A stretch of DNA of 64,000 nucleotides from Sanderia malayensis (Eukaryota > Cnidaria > Scyphozoa > Semaeostomeae > Pelagiidae), in contig RQOL01000618.1 of assembly GCA_013076295.1 (NCBI GenBank), positions 62,001 through 126,000 of the forward strand, read 5' to 3'. Positions within the stretch are counted from its first letter, which is position 1. Every line of letters starts with the position of its first letter. Of this stretch, positions 11,966 through 24,544 are shown piece by piece. The translations under genes and the position numbers were made by a program. Below the pieces are notes generated by a model. It searched no databases. It was not told the origin of the DNA and saw nothing but the letters and a program-made list of their open reading frames with translations.

Positions 11966-14900
11966 AAAATAATTCCCATGCTTTACACATGAATCCACGC
12001 TAATACCTCTAAAACGTATTGAAAACACTCTTAGTTACATTGTCAGTGATGTTAACATTTTTCCCACATTTTACACAGGAAACCATGTAAATAGAGCTAA
12101 AGGTAATAAAAGCATAAAATGCATTCCCACAAATTACACTAATTAACATATACCCTTCATTCCCGCAATTTACACTAAAGAAAGTTGAAATTCATTGGCA
12201 CAATTTACACTAATGAAAATAAACATTTAAACATTCCCACAATTGAAACATGATTCCACGCTAATACATTTAAAACTTAGTGAAATACACGATTATTCAC
12301 GTGTTTTCAGTGATATTAACATTCATTCCAACAATTTACACATGAATCCACGTAAATACGGCATAAAGTTATAAAAATATGACAATCATTCCCACAATTT
12401 ACAATAATGAAGATTAAAAATAATTCCCACCCTTTTCACATGAATCCACGCTAATATCTCTAAAACTTATTGAAAACACTCTTAGTTACATTGTCAGCGA
12501 TGTTAAAATTTTTCCAACATTTTACACAGGAAACCATGTAAATTGAAATAAAACTAATGAAAATATAGCATTCATTCCCACAATTTACACTAATGAAAAA
12601 TAACATTCATTCCCAGAAATAAGACTGATGAAAATAAATATTCATTCCCACAATTTACACATGAATCCACGTGATTACATCCAGAACTTAGTGACAACAT
12701 TTTTAGTTACTTTATTCAGTGATATTAAAATTCATTCCCACAATTTACACATGAATCCACGTAAATACAGCATAAAGTTATAAAAATATGACATTAATTC
12801 CAACAATTTACAATTATGAAGATTAAAAATAATTCCCACGCTTTTCACATGAATCCACGCTAATACTTCTAAAACTTATTGAAAACACTCTTAGTTACAT
12901 TGTCAGTGATGTTAACATTTTTCCCACATTTTACACAGGAAACCATGTAAATAGAGCTAAAAGTAATAAAAGTATAAAATGCATTCCCACAAATTACACT
13001 AATGAACATATAACCTTCATTCCCGCAATTTACACTAAAGAAAGTTGACATAAATTCGCACAATTTAAACTAGTGAAAATAAACATTTAAACATTCCCAC
13101 AATTGAAACATGATTCCACGCTAATACATTTAAAACGTAGTGAAATACACGATTATTCACGTGTTTTCAGTCATATTAACATTCATTCCAACAATTTACA
13201 CATGAATTTACGTAAATACTGCATGAAGTAATAAAAATATAACATTCATTCCCACAATTTATAATCATGAAGATGAAAAATAATTCCCACGCTTTTCACA
13301 TGAATCCACGCTAATACCTCTAAAACATATTGAAGACACTCTTCGTTACATTGTCAGTGATGTTAACATTTTTCCCACATTTTAAACAGGAAACCATGTA
13401 AATTGAAATAAAACTAATAAACATATAGCATTCATTCCCACAGATTAGACTGATGAAAAAAAATATTCATTCCCACAATTTACACATCAATCCATCTGAT
13501 TACATGCAAAACTTACTGACAACATTTTTAGTTACTTTATTCAGTGATATTCAAATTCATTCCCGCAATTTGCACATGAATCCACGTAAACACAACTAAA
13601 GCCAATAAAAATATAACATTCATTCCCACAATTTACACAAATGAAGATTAACATTCATTCCCACAATTTTTACATGAATCTACGCTAATACATCTAAAAC
13701 ATAGTGAAAACAATTTTAGTTACTTTTTTCACTGATATTAAAATTCATTCCCACAATTTACACATGAGTCCACGTAAGTACAGATAAAAACAATAAAAAT
13801 ATAACACTTATTCCCACAATTTACGCAAATGAAAATTAACATTCAATCCCACAATTTTCATTTGAATCTACGCCATTACATCTAAAACTTAGTGAAAACA
13901 CTTTTAGTTACTTTTTCAGTGTTGTAAACATTCCTTCCGACAACTTACACATGAATCCACGTAAATACACCTAAAACTAATAAAAATATAGCATTCATTC
14001 CCACAATTTACACTAATGAAAAATATCATTCATTCCCACAATTTACACATGAATCCACGTGATTACATCCAAAACTTAGTGACAACATTTTTAGTTACTT
14101 TATTCAGTGATATTAAAATTCATTCCCACAATTTACACATGAATCCACGGAAATACAGCTAAAACAAATAGAAATATAACAAACATTCCCACAATTGAAA
14201 CATGACTCCACGATAATACATTTAAAACTTAGTGAAATACACGATTATTCACGTGTTTACAGTGATGCTAACATTCATTCCCACAGTTTACACATGAATC
14301 CACGTAAATACGGCATAAAGTTATAAAAATATGACATTAATTCCCACAATTTACAATTATGAAGATTAAAAATAATTCCCACGCTTTTCACATGAATCCA
14401 CGCTAATACTTCTAAAACTTATTGAAAACACTCTTAGTTACATTGTCAGTGATGTTAACATTTTTCCCTCATTTTACACAGGAAACCATGTAAATAGAGC
14501 TAAAAGTAATAGAAGTATAAAATGCATTCCCACAAATTACACTAATGAACATATAACCTTCATTCCCGCAATTTACACTAAAGAAAGTTGACATAAATTC
14601 GCACAATTTACACTAGTGAAAATAAACATTTAAACATTCCCACAATTGAAACATGATTCCACGCTAATACATTTAAAACGTAGTGAAATACACGATTATT
14701 CACGTGTTTTCAGTCATATTAACATTCATTCCAACAATTTACACATGAATTTACGTAAATACTGCATAAAGTTATAATAATATAACATTCATTCCCACAA
14801 TTTACAATAATGAAGATGAAAGATAATTCCCATTCTTTTCATATGAATCCACGCTAATACCTCTAAAACATATTGAAAACACTCTTCGTTACATTGTCAG

Positions 14901-17900
14901 TGATGGTAACATTATTCCCACATTTTAAACAGGAAACCATGTAAATTGAAATAAAACTAATAAACATATAGCATTCATTCCCACAGATTAGACTGATAAA
15001 AAAAATATTCATTCCCGCAATTTGCACATGAATCCACGTAAACACAACTAAAGCCAATAAAAATATAACATTCATTCCCACAATTTACACAAATGAAGAT
15101 TAACATTCATTCCCACAATTTTTACATGAATCTACGCTAATACATCTAAAACATAGTGAAAACAAATTTAGTTACTTTTTTCACTGATATTAAAATTCAT
15201 TCCCACAATTTACACATGAATCCATGTAAATACAGCTAAAACCAATAAAAATATAACATTCATTCACACAATTTAGACTGATGAAAACTAACATTCATTC
15301 CCACAATTTACACATGAATCCACGTGATTACATCCAAAACTTAGTGACAACATTTTTAGTTACTTTATTCAGTGATATTAAAATTCATTCCCACAATTTA
15401 CACATGAATCCACGTAAATACAGCTAAAACAAATAAAAATATAACAAACATTCCAACAATTGAAACATGATTCCACGATAATACATTTAAAACTTAGTGA
15501 AATACACGATTATTCACGTGTTTACAGTGATGCTAACATTCATTCCCACAGTTTACACATGAATCCGCGTAAATACGGCATAAAGTTATAAAAATATGAC
15601 ATTAATTCCCACAATTTACAATTATGAAGATTAAAGATAATTCCCACGCTTTTCACATGAATCCACGCTAATACTTCTAAAACTTATTGAAAACACTTTT
15701 AGTTACATTGTCAGTGATGTTAACATTTTTCCCACATTTTACACAGGAAACCATGTAAATAGAGCTAAAAGTAATAGAAGTATAAAATGCATTCCCACAA
15801 ATTACACTAATGAACATATAACCTTCATTCCCGCAATTTACCCTAAAGAAAGTTGACATAAATTCGCACAATTTAAACTAGTGAAAATAAACATTTAAAC
15901 ATTCCCACAATTGAAACATGATTCCACGCTAATACATTTAAAACGTAGTGAAATTTACGATTATTCACGTGTTTTCAGTCATATTAACATTCATTCCCAC
16001 AATTTACACATGAATCCACGTAAATACGGCATAAAGTTACAAAAATATAACATTCATTCCCACAATTTACAATTATGAAGATTAAAAATAATTCCCGTGC
16101 TTTTCACATGAATCCACCCTAATACCTCTAAAGCTTATTGAAAACACTCTTAGTTACATTGTCAGTGATGTTAACATTTTTCCCACATTTTACACAGGAA
16201 ACCATGTAAATAGAGCTAGAGTAATAAAGGTATAAAATGCATTCCGACAATTTACACTAATGAACATATAACCTTCATTCCCGCAAGTTACACTAAAGAA
16301 AGTTGACATTCATTCGCACAATTTAAACTAATGAAAATAAGCATTTAAACATTCCCACAATTGAAACATGATTCCACGCTAATACATTTATAACTTAGTG
16401 AAACACACGATTATTCACGTGTTTTCCGTCATATTAACATTCATTCCCACAATTTTCACATGAATCTACGCTAATACATTTAAAACATAGTGAAAACAAT
16501 TTTGGTTACTTTTTTCACTGATATTAAAATTCATTCCCACAATTTACACATGAATCCACGTAAATACAGATAAAAACAATAAAAATTCAACATTTATTCC
16601 CACAATTTACACAAATGAAAATTAGCATTCAGTACCACAATTTTCATATGAATCTACGCCAATACATCTAAAACTTAGTGAAAACACTTTTAGTTACTTT
16701 TTCTGAGTTGTAAACATTCCTTCCGTCAACTTACACATGAATCCACGTAAATACACCTAAAACCAATAAAAATGTAACATTCATTCCCACGATTTACACA
16801 AATGAAGATTAAGATTCATTCTCACAATTTTCACATGAATCTACGGTAATATATCTAAAACTTAATGCAAAAAATCCTAGTTACTTTATTCAGTTATGTT
16901 AAAATTCATTCCCAAATTTTACACATGAATCCACGTAAATACAGATAAAAACAATAAAAATATAAGATTTATTCCCACAGTTTACACAAATGAAAATTAA
17001 CATTCAGTCCCACAATTTTCATATGAATCTGCGCTAATATATCTAAAACTTAGTGAAAACACTTTTAGTTACTTTTTCAGTGTTGTAAACATTCCTTCCG
17101 ACAACTTACACATGAATCCACGTAAATACGGCTAAAACAAATAAAAATATAACATTCATTCCCACATTTTACACTAATGAAAAATAACATTCTTTTCCAC
17201 AATTTAGACTGATGAAAGTTAATATTCATTCCCACAATTTAGACATGAATCCACGTGATTATATCCAAAGCTTCGTGACAACACTTTTAGTTACTTTATT
17301 CAGTGCTATTAACATTCATACCCACAATTTACATATGATTTCACGCAAATACATCTAAAACGTCGTGAAAAATTTGTTTACCTGCTTTCAGTTATATTAA
17401 CATTCATTCCCACAATTTATAGGCGAATTCAAGAAAATACAGCTAAAACTAATAAAAATGAAACATTTATTTCCCCAATTTACACTAATAAAAAATAATA
17501 TTCCTTCCCAGAATTTAGACTGATGAAGATAAATATTCATTCCCACAATTTGCACGTGAATCCACGTTAATACATTTGAAATTTAGTGAAAACATTTTTA
17601 GTTACTTTTTTCAGTTATGTTAACATTTATTTCCACAATTTACACATAAATCCATGTAAATAGAGGTAAAAGTAATAAAAGTATAAAATGCATTCCCACA
17701 AATTACACTAATGAACATATAACCTTCATTCCCACAATCTACTCTGAAGAAAGTTGGCATTCATTCGCACATCTTACACTAATGAAAATAAACATTTAAA
17801 CATTCCCACAATTGAAACATGATTCCACGCTAATACATTTAAAACTTAGTGAAATACACGATTATTCACGTGCTTTCAGTGATATTAACATTCATTCCCA

Positions 17901-18536
17901 CAATTTTCACATGAATCCATGTAAAAAGAGCTAAAACTAATGAAAATATAACATTCATTCCCACAATTTACTATAATGAAAAAAAACATTCATTCACACA
18001 ATTCAGGCTGATGAAAATTAACATTCATTCCCGCAATTTACACACGATTTCACGCAAATACGGCTAAAACAAATAAAAATATAACATTCATCCCCGCAAT
18101 TTACTATAATGAAGATTAGAATTCATTCCCACACTTTTCACATGAATCCACGTTAATTCATTTGAAGTTTAGTGAAAACATTTTTAGTTACTTTATTCAG
18201 TGATATTAACCTTCATACCCACAATTTACAGGCGAATCCAAGAAAATAGAGCTAAAACTAATAAAAATGAAACATTTATTCCCCCAATTTACACTAATAA
18301 AAAATAATATTCCTTCCCAAAATTTAGACTGATGAAGATAAATATTCATTCCCACAATTTGCACGTCAATCCACGTTAATAATTCTGAAACATAGTGAAA
18401 ACAAATTTAGTTACTTTTTTCGGTAATATTTACATTTATTCCCACAATTTACAAATGAAACCACGCTATTGCATCTAAGGCTTAGTGAAATGCACATTTA
18501 TTCACTTGTTTTCAGTGATATTAACACTTGATACTA
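11966..18536 (+). repeat. Satellite array, block 1 (right part)
   Basis: The same satellite as 1-10116 resumes in the same orientation and phase after the Penelope insertion. Internal higher-order similarity is visible: the stretch at about 12.87-13.06 kb recurs about 2.8 kb later at 15.68-15.87 kb. Divergence rises to the right. From about 17.1 kb the boxes carry many substitutions, as expected near an array edge. The array ends where the LINE ORF1 fragment begins, near 18.53 kb. No coding capacity is evident. Confidence 0.93.
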
Positions 18537-19020
18537 ACAAAAAACATTTAAGTTCCAGAATAGTTTTCTTTCCTCTCAGTCTGGGCTTGGAAATAGCGGT
18601 GGAGACTTTAATGTTTTTGCCGCAAAACCTGTCAAATCGAACAATAACATTTTTCAGGCATTTGTTAGAATTTCAATAATTACAAGGAAACTGATTAAAT
18701 TTAATGGTGATAGATTATTGTTTGGGCTATCATCTTGTAACGTTTACGACCAGCAACACATAAAAGGTTGTAATAAATGTCAACAATATGGTCATTACCT
18801 CAAAAACTGTACTGCTTCCGTTTTCACATGTGCACAATGTTCTGGTAATCATGAGAGTCGCACGTGTACAATCATATTGAAACGCTGTGCTAATTGCCAA
18901 TCAGCTAGTGCTCCTACTGATCAATGTAAACATGCGGCAGACTCACTAGATTGCCCAACTCTATTGAATGCAAAGTCAAAGGCAGCAGATAATATAAACT
19001 TGCTAATGAAGAAACAGTGA
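18537..19020 (+). pseudogene. LINE ORF1, zinc-knuckle nucleic-acid-binding protein, 3' fragment
   Basis: Reading begins after an in-frame stop near the satellite boundary and runs to TGA at 19018. The C-terminal half holds tandem CCHC-type knuckles beginning 'GCNKCQQYGHYLKNC', followed by 'CAQCSGNHESRTC' and 'CANCQSA'. Such Cys-rich ORF1 proteins coat LINE RNA in the retrotransposition particle. The last codons overlap the ORF2 frame (ORF1 stop at 19018; ORF2 is already open upstream), as in many two-ORF LINEs. There is no initiator ATG, because the 5' part is missing. Confidence 0.75.
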
Positions 19021-20508
19021 GTTCTTTAAACTTTGTCCTCTTGAATTGTCAGTCACTGAGGAGTAAAGTTTCCCTTCTTATGGAGGAAGTTGTGGATCAC
19101 AATGCCGATGTAGTCTTGCTAACTGAGACATGGATGACTGCTGATGATACCGTCCCTTTAGCATGTTTTAAAGATTTTAACTATACCTTTCATAATATCT
19201 CCCGCATGAACAGACAAAAAAGCATTGGTGGTGGAGTAGGAATAGCACTGAAAAATTCAATCTCTAATAAAAATTTTAAATTGAGACAGTTTCATTCATT
19301 TGAGAGTTGTGTGACTGAATTGGTCAATACAAAACATCCACCATTATATGCGTTGTAATTTACAGACTGCTGTATATAAAGAAAGAAACTTTTTTCCATG
19401 AATTCGGTGAACTACTTGAGATACTTATTGCAAGTGAAAATACATTTATTATCTCTGGAGACTTTAGTATTCATTTTGATATCATATCTGACCCCTTAAC
19501 AAAGCAACTTAATAATTTATTTTCCCTTTTTAACCTCCGTCAATATGTCATTACGCCGACCCATAGGCAGGGACATACCTTTGACTTAGTCATTGCTCCT
19601 GAAAATGAACTGAATGTTGAAAACGTAGCTGTAAAAGATGTGCTACTGAGCGACCATAAGTTGATTTCGTTTACGATAACAACTTTTTCATCAAAAAAGA
19701 TTAAAAAGACAATCACCTTTCGTAAGCTTGCGCAGATAAATGATAACGATTTCAAAAAAGATGTTGAGAAGGCAATAAGTACAATTCCTTTTAATACAAC
19801 CTTTCATAACATAGTTAATACTTACAATTTGAAACTTCAGAATATTGTAGACAAACATGCTCCTGTAATTGAGAAAACAGTAAACTTCAATAAAAACTCA
19901 CCTTGGTTTGATAATGAATACAAGCTGCTACGGGCAAAGAAAAGGAAAGCAGAAAAGTTGTTCAGAAAAAGTAAAATAAATATTGACAGAGAAAAGTATA
20001 GGCAATTAAGGCAAGAGTGTGTGCAGCTGGCTAAGTTGAAGAAGCAAGCATATTATGTAGACAGAATAAATATGTCAAGTAATAAACTCAGGACACTATA
20101 CCAATTGGCCAATGGTTTCCTTGACAAGGGCCAGGATAGATGTTTGCCCAAAAGTGACAATGATGTTGATCTTGTCAACAACTTCAGCGATTATTTTCAT
20201 GATAAAGTTAGAAACCTGCGACTGTCATTTAACAACTCTTCCTGCCAAACCATTTCCAACATGACAATATCTGAAGAGTTGGAGCAACTGAGCATGTTTG
20301 AACCGACAACTTCTGAAGAACTCTTGATTATAATACATTCTTACAAAATGTCGTGCCCATCAGCCGACCCACTGAATACTACATTGCTCTCAAAGCATAT
20401 TGATATTCTTTTACCATTTTGGGTTGATTTAGTAAATTTGTCACTGAAAAGTGGAACGGTGGATTGTCTTAAGTCTGCCATTGTAGTTCCAATACCCAAA
20501 GATCTTCT
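19002..20508 (+). pseudogene. LINE ORF2, endonuclease and N-terminal RT part, frameshifted
   Basis: An endonuclease/exonuclease/phosphatase-type domain is visible: 'LNCQSLRSK', 'LLTETWM', 'GGVGIALKN', then after a frameshift near 19345 'ISGDFSIHFD' (the canonical GDFN has become GDFS) and 'LLSDHKLISF'. It nicks target DNA to prime reverse transcription. A Lys/Arg-rich linker follows, and the RT begins with 'AIVVPIPKDLL' just before the DNA transposon. The frameshift and the altered metal-site Asn indicate an inactive copy. Confidence 0.78.
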
Positions 20509-20803
20509 AGACCAGGAGGAGGATGGGGGGTATCGTCAAAGTTGAGGGGAATTTACCTGATGGGTCGAATATGGTCAATTTCAATACGCTGATTCCGAAT
20601 ATACTTGTTATCGGATCTGGAGGCGTTTAGCCTCTATTTCAGGTCAAACCTCGTTTTCATGAAAATTGACCTAAGATTGTCAGCCATGGTATTTATAAAA
20701 TATATTGTATGAGGATTGTAATTTTAACTTTAAAATTGCCTTATTCTGGAATTATTTATGAAATAAACTCCTTTGCAAGAGCAGCCTCGCTTTCAAATCT
20801 GAA
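20509..20803 (+). repeat. Left terminal inverted repeat of the 2.5-kb transposon
   Basis: Pairs in inverted orientation with 22737-23033. The outer 65 or so bases are nearly identical to the right arm; the inner part is more diverged but keeps recognisable blocks such as 'GAGGCGTTTAGCCTCTA' against 'TAGAGGCTAAACGCCTC'. Confidence 0.85.
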
Positions 20804-20863
20804 TATCATGAGGCGTACATTGTCGTTAGTGCAACATGTCTTCAAAGTACGCCACTGGCTTCC

Positions 20864-22555
20864 ATGCCACTGCTAAACGATGACTACCACATACAACAAG
20901 CAGCATCCATTCTTCGCAAGGAAACATTTGATTTTATAGAAAGTAAACCAGATCTATCCTGGCCTCCAATGGTAGATGAACTGAGAGATGCTTCGCGCTT
21001 AGGACCAGAAAAGCTTCTAATTTTTTTCAAGAAACTTCTAAGCACGAAAGATTCTCACCATGCCGAATCATCCACCGTATCAAGATATGCGGAATCATAT
21101 ACTCAAGATATTGTATATGCTTTGAGCAAAGGAACATTTTTCACTGCCAAGCACGTCTTAAATGGATGTGGACTCCATACTTTAACTGGCCAGAAGCAAG
21201 TGGTTAGGATATTGTCAAGAGAGGGACATAGTATCACAAATGATCAGGTCCTTGAAATAGAAACAGCACAAGCGGAGCTTGTTGAAGCCTTACAACATCA
21301 AGGAGCCTGCCTGCCATTGGTACCAGCCACTGAATCAAGTACAGTAACTTCCTTCTTTTGGTGGGATAATTTTGACCAGAACATCGAAACCAAAACAGGA
21401 CATGGAATCATTCACACAACTCATGGAGAAGTTTTTCAAGAGTCTTCAAGCAGCACTGTTCGTAACGATGAAAAAACATCCATACCAAGAAGCAAAAGGC
21501 GAGCCCTGGCTCCACAACAAACAGAAAATCGTTTGCAACAAAAGATCATTCTACACAAAGAGCCAATTCTGCTACAAGAAGGAAGTCGCTCTCTTTACCC
21601 AGAGAGAAACTTTTCCTGCAAAGATCTTCACTTGCTATGGTCGATAGCGCGATATTTCAATAGCTCAACACAGTGATGCCCAAGATATATTGGGTGGATC
21701 ATTCAATTGTTTCAAGTGATGGATTCACAAAAAACATTTGTAACCTACCTGCCGCCAATCCATCGACCAATTACGGAACACCAAACAATGTTTGAAGTAT
21801 TTTACCAATCTCAGAAGCTTGCTGAGCAGTGTAATATGAAATACACGCACATTACTATGGATGTAGGCGCAGCCATCAAGGCATATCAAGTTGTTTGGAA
21901 TAATCCCGAGTCCTTCCCCAACATCATTATTCACCTTGATGATTTTCACGCAACCATGGAGTTTTTCAGTCTCATTGGAAGTATTGTTGCGGGAAGTTGA
22001 TTTGAAGAAGTTGTATTTCAGGCAGGGATTTGCGCATCCAGAAGTCTACGTGGTATAATTAATGGGAAGCACTACAATAGGGCATGGTTGGTGCACGAGG
22101 CATTTGCTGAAGCCATTAACCGATTGTTCTTTGATCGAATTCAGTTAGAAGTTCCCGATGATTTGCAGGATCTTTCCGAAGGAGGAATGAATGAAATGGC
22201 GAACTTTGAAGATGCAATTAATGAAGCCAGAAAAGCAATCTTTTGGCAACGTCTCCGAACAAAAAATGAAATAATCGATCTTTCGTTATTGCCCCCATGC
22301 CAAAAAACACTCCGGCTCCATATCAAGCGCTCAAATTTTGTCGCAATGATGTGGGAGCGAGCAATCGACCCAATCATGATGTTAGAAGACCCAACTGAGC
22401 ATGGATGGAAAGAAGACCTACAGCCGAATTGGGGTGAAGAGCCATACCCAGATGATATGGAGGAGTTGCTCTTGCATTACGATCCAGCCAATAGCGATGG
22501 AAATGAATACGATGAAAGCGAAGACAGTGACATTGAAATTTTTGATGTCGATTGA
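20864..22555 (+). pseudogene. Putative DDE-type transposase of unrecognised family, interrupted
   Basis: One frame runs from ATG 20864 to TGA at 22553 with two in-frame TGA stops (21674 and 21998), about 560 codons. Visible landmarks are a helical N-terminal part with 'TLTGQKQVVRILSREGHS' and 'FWWDNFDQNIET', then 'ITMDVGAAIKAY', 'IIHLDDFHATMEFFS', 'VVFQAGICA', 'GKHYNRAWLVHEAFAEA', and an acidic C-terminus (Asp/Glu-rich, last 30 residues). The Asp residues in the first three motifs and the Glu in HEAFAE are plausible catalytic acids of an RNase H-fold transposase, which would cut the flanking TIRs. That assignment is inference. AATAAA at 22613 could be the polyadenylation signal. An earlier ATG at 20835 is in another frame. 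The two stops make this copy non-functional. Confidence 0.6.
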
Positions 22556-22736
22556 CTCATTATGCCTCAAAACAAGGCCACTTCTACAACGACGCTGTTT
22601 TGTTATATTTAGAATAAATACTGCAAACATTTTGTTAAGATAAATCACAATGTTTTATCAAATATCTTAGTATAGACTTTGCTAATATTCTTAGATAAAT
22701 TTTCATGAAAACGAGGTTTAAACCCAAGTAGAGGCA

Positions 22737-23033
22737 AGTGTATTGAAAGGGAGGCTGCTTTTGCAGGGTTTGATTTCATAAAGAATTCCAGAGGAAAGCG
22801 TTTTTTTAAGTTAAAATAACGATCCTCGTACAATATACTATATAAATATCATGACTGACATTTTAGGTAAATTTTCATGAAAACGAGGTTTGACCTGTAA
22901 TAGAGGCTAAACGCCTCCAGATCCGTTGATATAACAAGTATATTCAGAATCAGCGTAATAAAATTGACCATATTCGACCCATCAGGTAAATTCCCCCCAA
23001 CTTTGACGATACCCCCAATCCTCCTCCTGGTCT
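22737..23033 (-). repeat. Right terminal inverted repeat of the 2.5-kb transposon
   Basis: Inverted counterpart of 20509-20803. A further internal copy of the 'TTTTCATGAAAACGAGGTTT' block at about 22700 shows that part of the arm was also duplicated directly. Confidence 0.85.
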
Positions 23034-23865
23034 GTAACAGATGACATATTAAGGGGATTTGATAACAAGCTAGCCACTGTTTTACTTTTTCTGGACCTCA
23101 GTGCTGCCTTTGATACTGTTGATCATGACATATTGCTACAAATCTTGTATAGAAAAATTGGAATTCGGGAAACAGCTCTGGATTGGATGAAATCTTTTTT
23201 GAAAAATCGGGACAAGCAAGTTAAAATTGGGGAATCATTATCACAGCCAATTGAAATCAAGTATGGAGTGCCGCAAGGATCAGTCCTTGGACCAACTCTT
23301 TTCAATATCTACACAGAATCACTTTACAGTACCATTCATGCCAATTCCTTTTGTGTTTATGGATTTGCTGATGATCACCAGCTTTACCATACTTTCCATC
23401 CAATGTTTCAGTCCTCTGTTTTAACGACAGGTATCTCTGACTGTCTCTCCTCTATAGGTAAATGGATGAAATCACATTTCCTCAAGCTAAACGAATCAAA
23501 ACTAAAATTATGTTATTGTCCCCTCCAACCATAAAATCTGAACTAGAGATACATGGAGTTAAGCTGGAGGAGGAAACAATACGATTTGTAGATTCGGCAA
23601 AGAGCCTGGGAGTCTGGATAGATTCAGAGTTGGACCTTGAAAAACAAATTAATAAAGTTGTATCAGATTGTTTTTGAATTCTAAGAACAATAGCAAAAAT
23701 TAAACTTTTTCTCCGTGTAGAATGCTTGAATACCTTGATTACATCAATAGTCTTCTCAAAACTAAATTATTGCAATTCTCTCTATTTTCATTTAAAGCAG
23801 CAACAACTTTTAGCCTTACAGTCGGTTCAAAATGCCGCAGTTCGTCTCATCTTTGTTGGTTACAG
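23034..23865 (+). pseudogene. LINE reverse transcriptase core and thumb, 3' part of the split ORF2
   Basis: The frame resumes immediately after the inserted transposon with 'VTDDILRGFDNKLATVLLF', RT motif A 'FLDLSAAFDTVDHDILL', motif B 'YGVPQGSVLGPTLFNIY', and catalytic 'YGFADDHQL'. A one-base loss in an A-run near 23497 shifts the frame. The shifted frame then reads 'IMLLSPPT' and 'SAKSLGVWID', and after a stop at 23675 'FSKLNYCNSL' and 'QNAAVRLIF'. Similarity stops at about 23865, so the last part of ORF2 and the 3' UTR are missing. The segment between the start of RT and 'VTDDI', carrying motifs 1-2, is absent. Confidence 0.8.
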
Positions 23866-23869
23866 GTTC

Positions 23870-24238
23870 CTTGTTGGTCATTGGATAATAAGCCTCAGTT
23901 TCCATTCCAATGACACTTGAGAAAGCAAACATGACAACAAGAGATGAGAATGTGAAGTTATTGGCAATGTTGACAGCTTCAGCTCTAATTGATAAGGTTC
24001 TGTCATCCTTCTGATATTTCTCAAATGCTTTTGAAGATAGTGAGACTGCAAAGATACTACTTGGCTGTCGATCATTTCCAGAAAGAAGTGGATGATGAGC
24101 ATAATATTCAGAATTCAAAAATAGCTCAATGCTAGTAAGACAACGAAGATGTGAAGATATTGACTCGTCACCAATGAGGGAAGCTGAGCAGGTATTAAAT
24201 AGACAGTTTCCATTTGCTGTTGTTCTAAAGAATAACAA
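23870..24238 (-). pseudogene. OTU-like cysteine-protease domain fragment (repeat-derived)
   Basis: The minus-strand frame opens with 'TTANGNCLFNTCS', resembling the catalytic-Cys motif of OTU-type proteases (usual form D-G-N-C-L-F), followed by a helix-rich stretch 'LRCLTSIELFLNSEYY'. Proteins with this arrangement occur in multicopy repeat families of invertebrates, from my general knowledge. The fragment loses similarity where the LINE thumb ends, so its C-terminus is missing. A convincing start codon is not visible; an upstream part of the same gene may lie at 25973-26338, with the hAT-like element between them. I take it for a broken transposon gene rather than a host deubiquitinase. Confidence 0.5.
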
Positions 24239-24544
24239 TACTGATTTTTAACAATAACATGAAACTTCTAAACTTCTCAATGATCAGACTAGATTCAGGA
24301 TTGTTGCAGTTTTATGAGTGAAGAATTCATTACTGACATTGTAATGCAGTGCCAAGCTTTGAACAATTTTCAAGATGATTCTCTCTTCACTATAGAAGGG
24401 GTCCCCTAACCCTGTTCTATTTTCCAAACCTTCAGTCTTGTACAAATAAAGGTTGATGTACAAAATTGATGTTTGGTACAAGGGTAACTGGCAAACTGCC
24501 AAACATCAATAATTAGCCTATCATTAGCGGCCTGGCCTATTTAT
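24239..24544 (-). other. Residual sequence between OTU-like fragment and hAT-like element
   Basis: A 72-codon minus-strand frame (24284-24502) with no motif I recognise. It may be a decayed part of the OTU-like gene, since it lies between its two pieces on the same strand. Otherwise nothing is seen. Confidence 0.3.

Larger units (their letters stand above)
20509..23033 (+). mobile_element. 2.5-kb DNA transposon with ~300-bp terminal inverted repeats
   Basis: The outer ends are inverted copies: left from 'AGACCAGGAGGAGGAT' and right ending 'ATCCTCCTCCTGGTCT'. Inverted similarity extends inward about 295 bp on each side, including 'AACCTCGTTTTCATGAAAAT' and a block reading 'AGCAGCCTC'. Between the arms is one degenerate transposase-like frame on the plus strand. 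No clear target-site duplication flanks the ends, and about 60-70 codons of the host LINE's RT domain are missing at the junction, so insertion was accompanied or followed by deletion. I cannot assign the element to a named superfamily. Confidence 0.82.
18537..23865 (+). mobile_element. Decayed LINE (CR1/L2/Jockey-like), split by a DNA transposon
   Basis: A non-LTR retrotransposon in plus orientation. It has the 3' part of ORF1 (18537-19020), an apurinic-like endonuclease and the beginning of RT in ORF2 (to about 20508), then a 2.5-kb inverted-repeat DNA transposon (20509-23033), then the catalytic RT core and thumb (23034 to about 23865). The 5' end abuts satellite and the 3' end is lost where OTU-like minus-strand sequence begins. 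LINE copies normally lose their 5' end, so loss of the 3' end implies a later rearrangement or deletion. Confidence 0.8.

Noticed and set aside
12869..15871. Minus-strand frames rich in Cys, Phe and Ile repeated about 2.8 kb apart
   Set aside because: Antisense satellite; their similarity follows from the repeat itself.
23816..24238. OTU-like frame as a host deubiquitinase gene
   Set aside because: It is truncated at a LINE junction, lies in a block of nested transposons, and lacks a complete domain.
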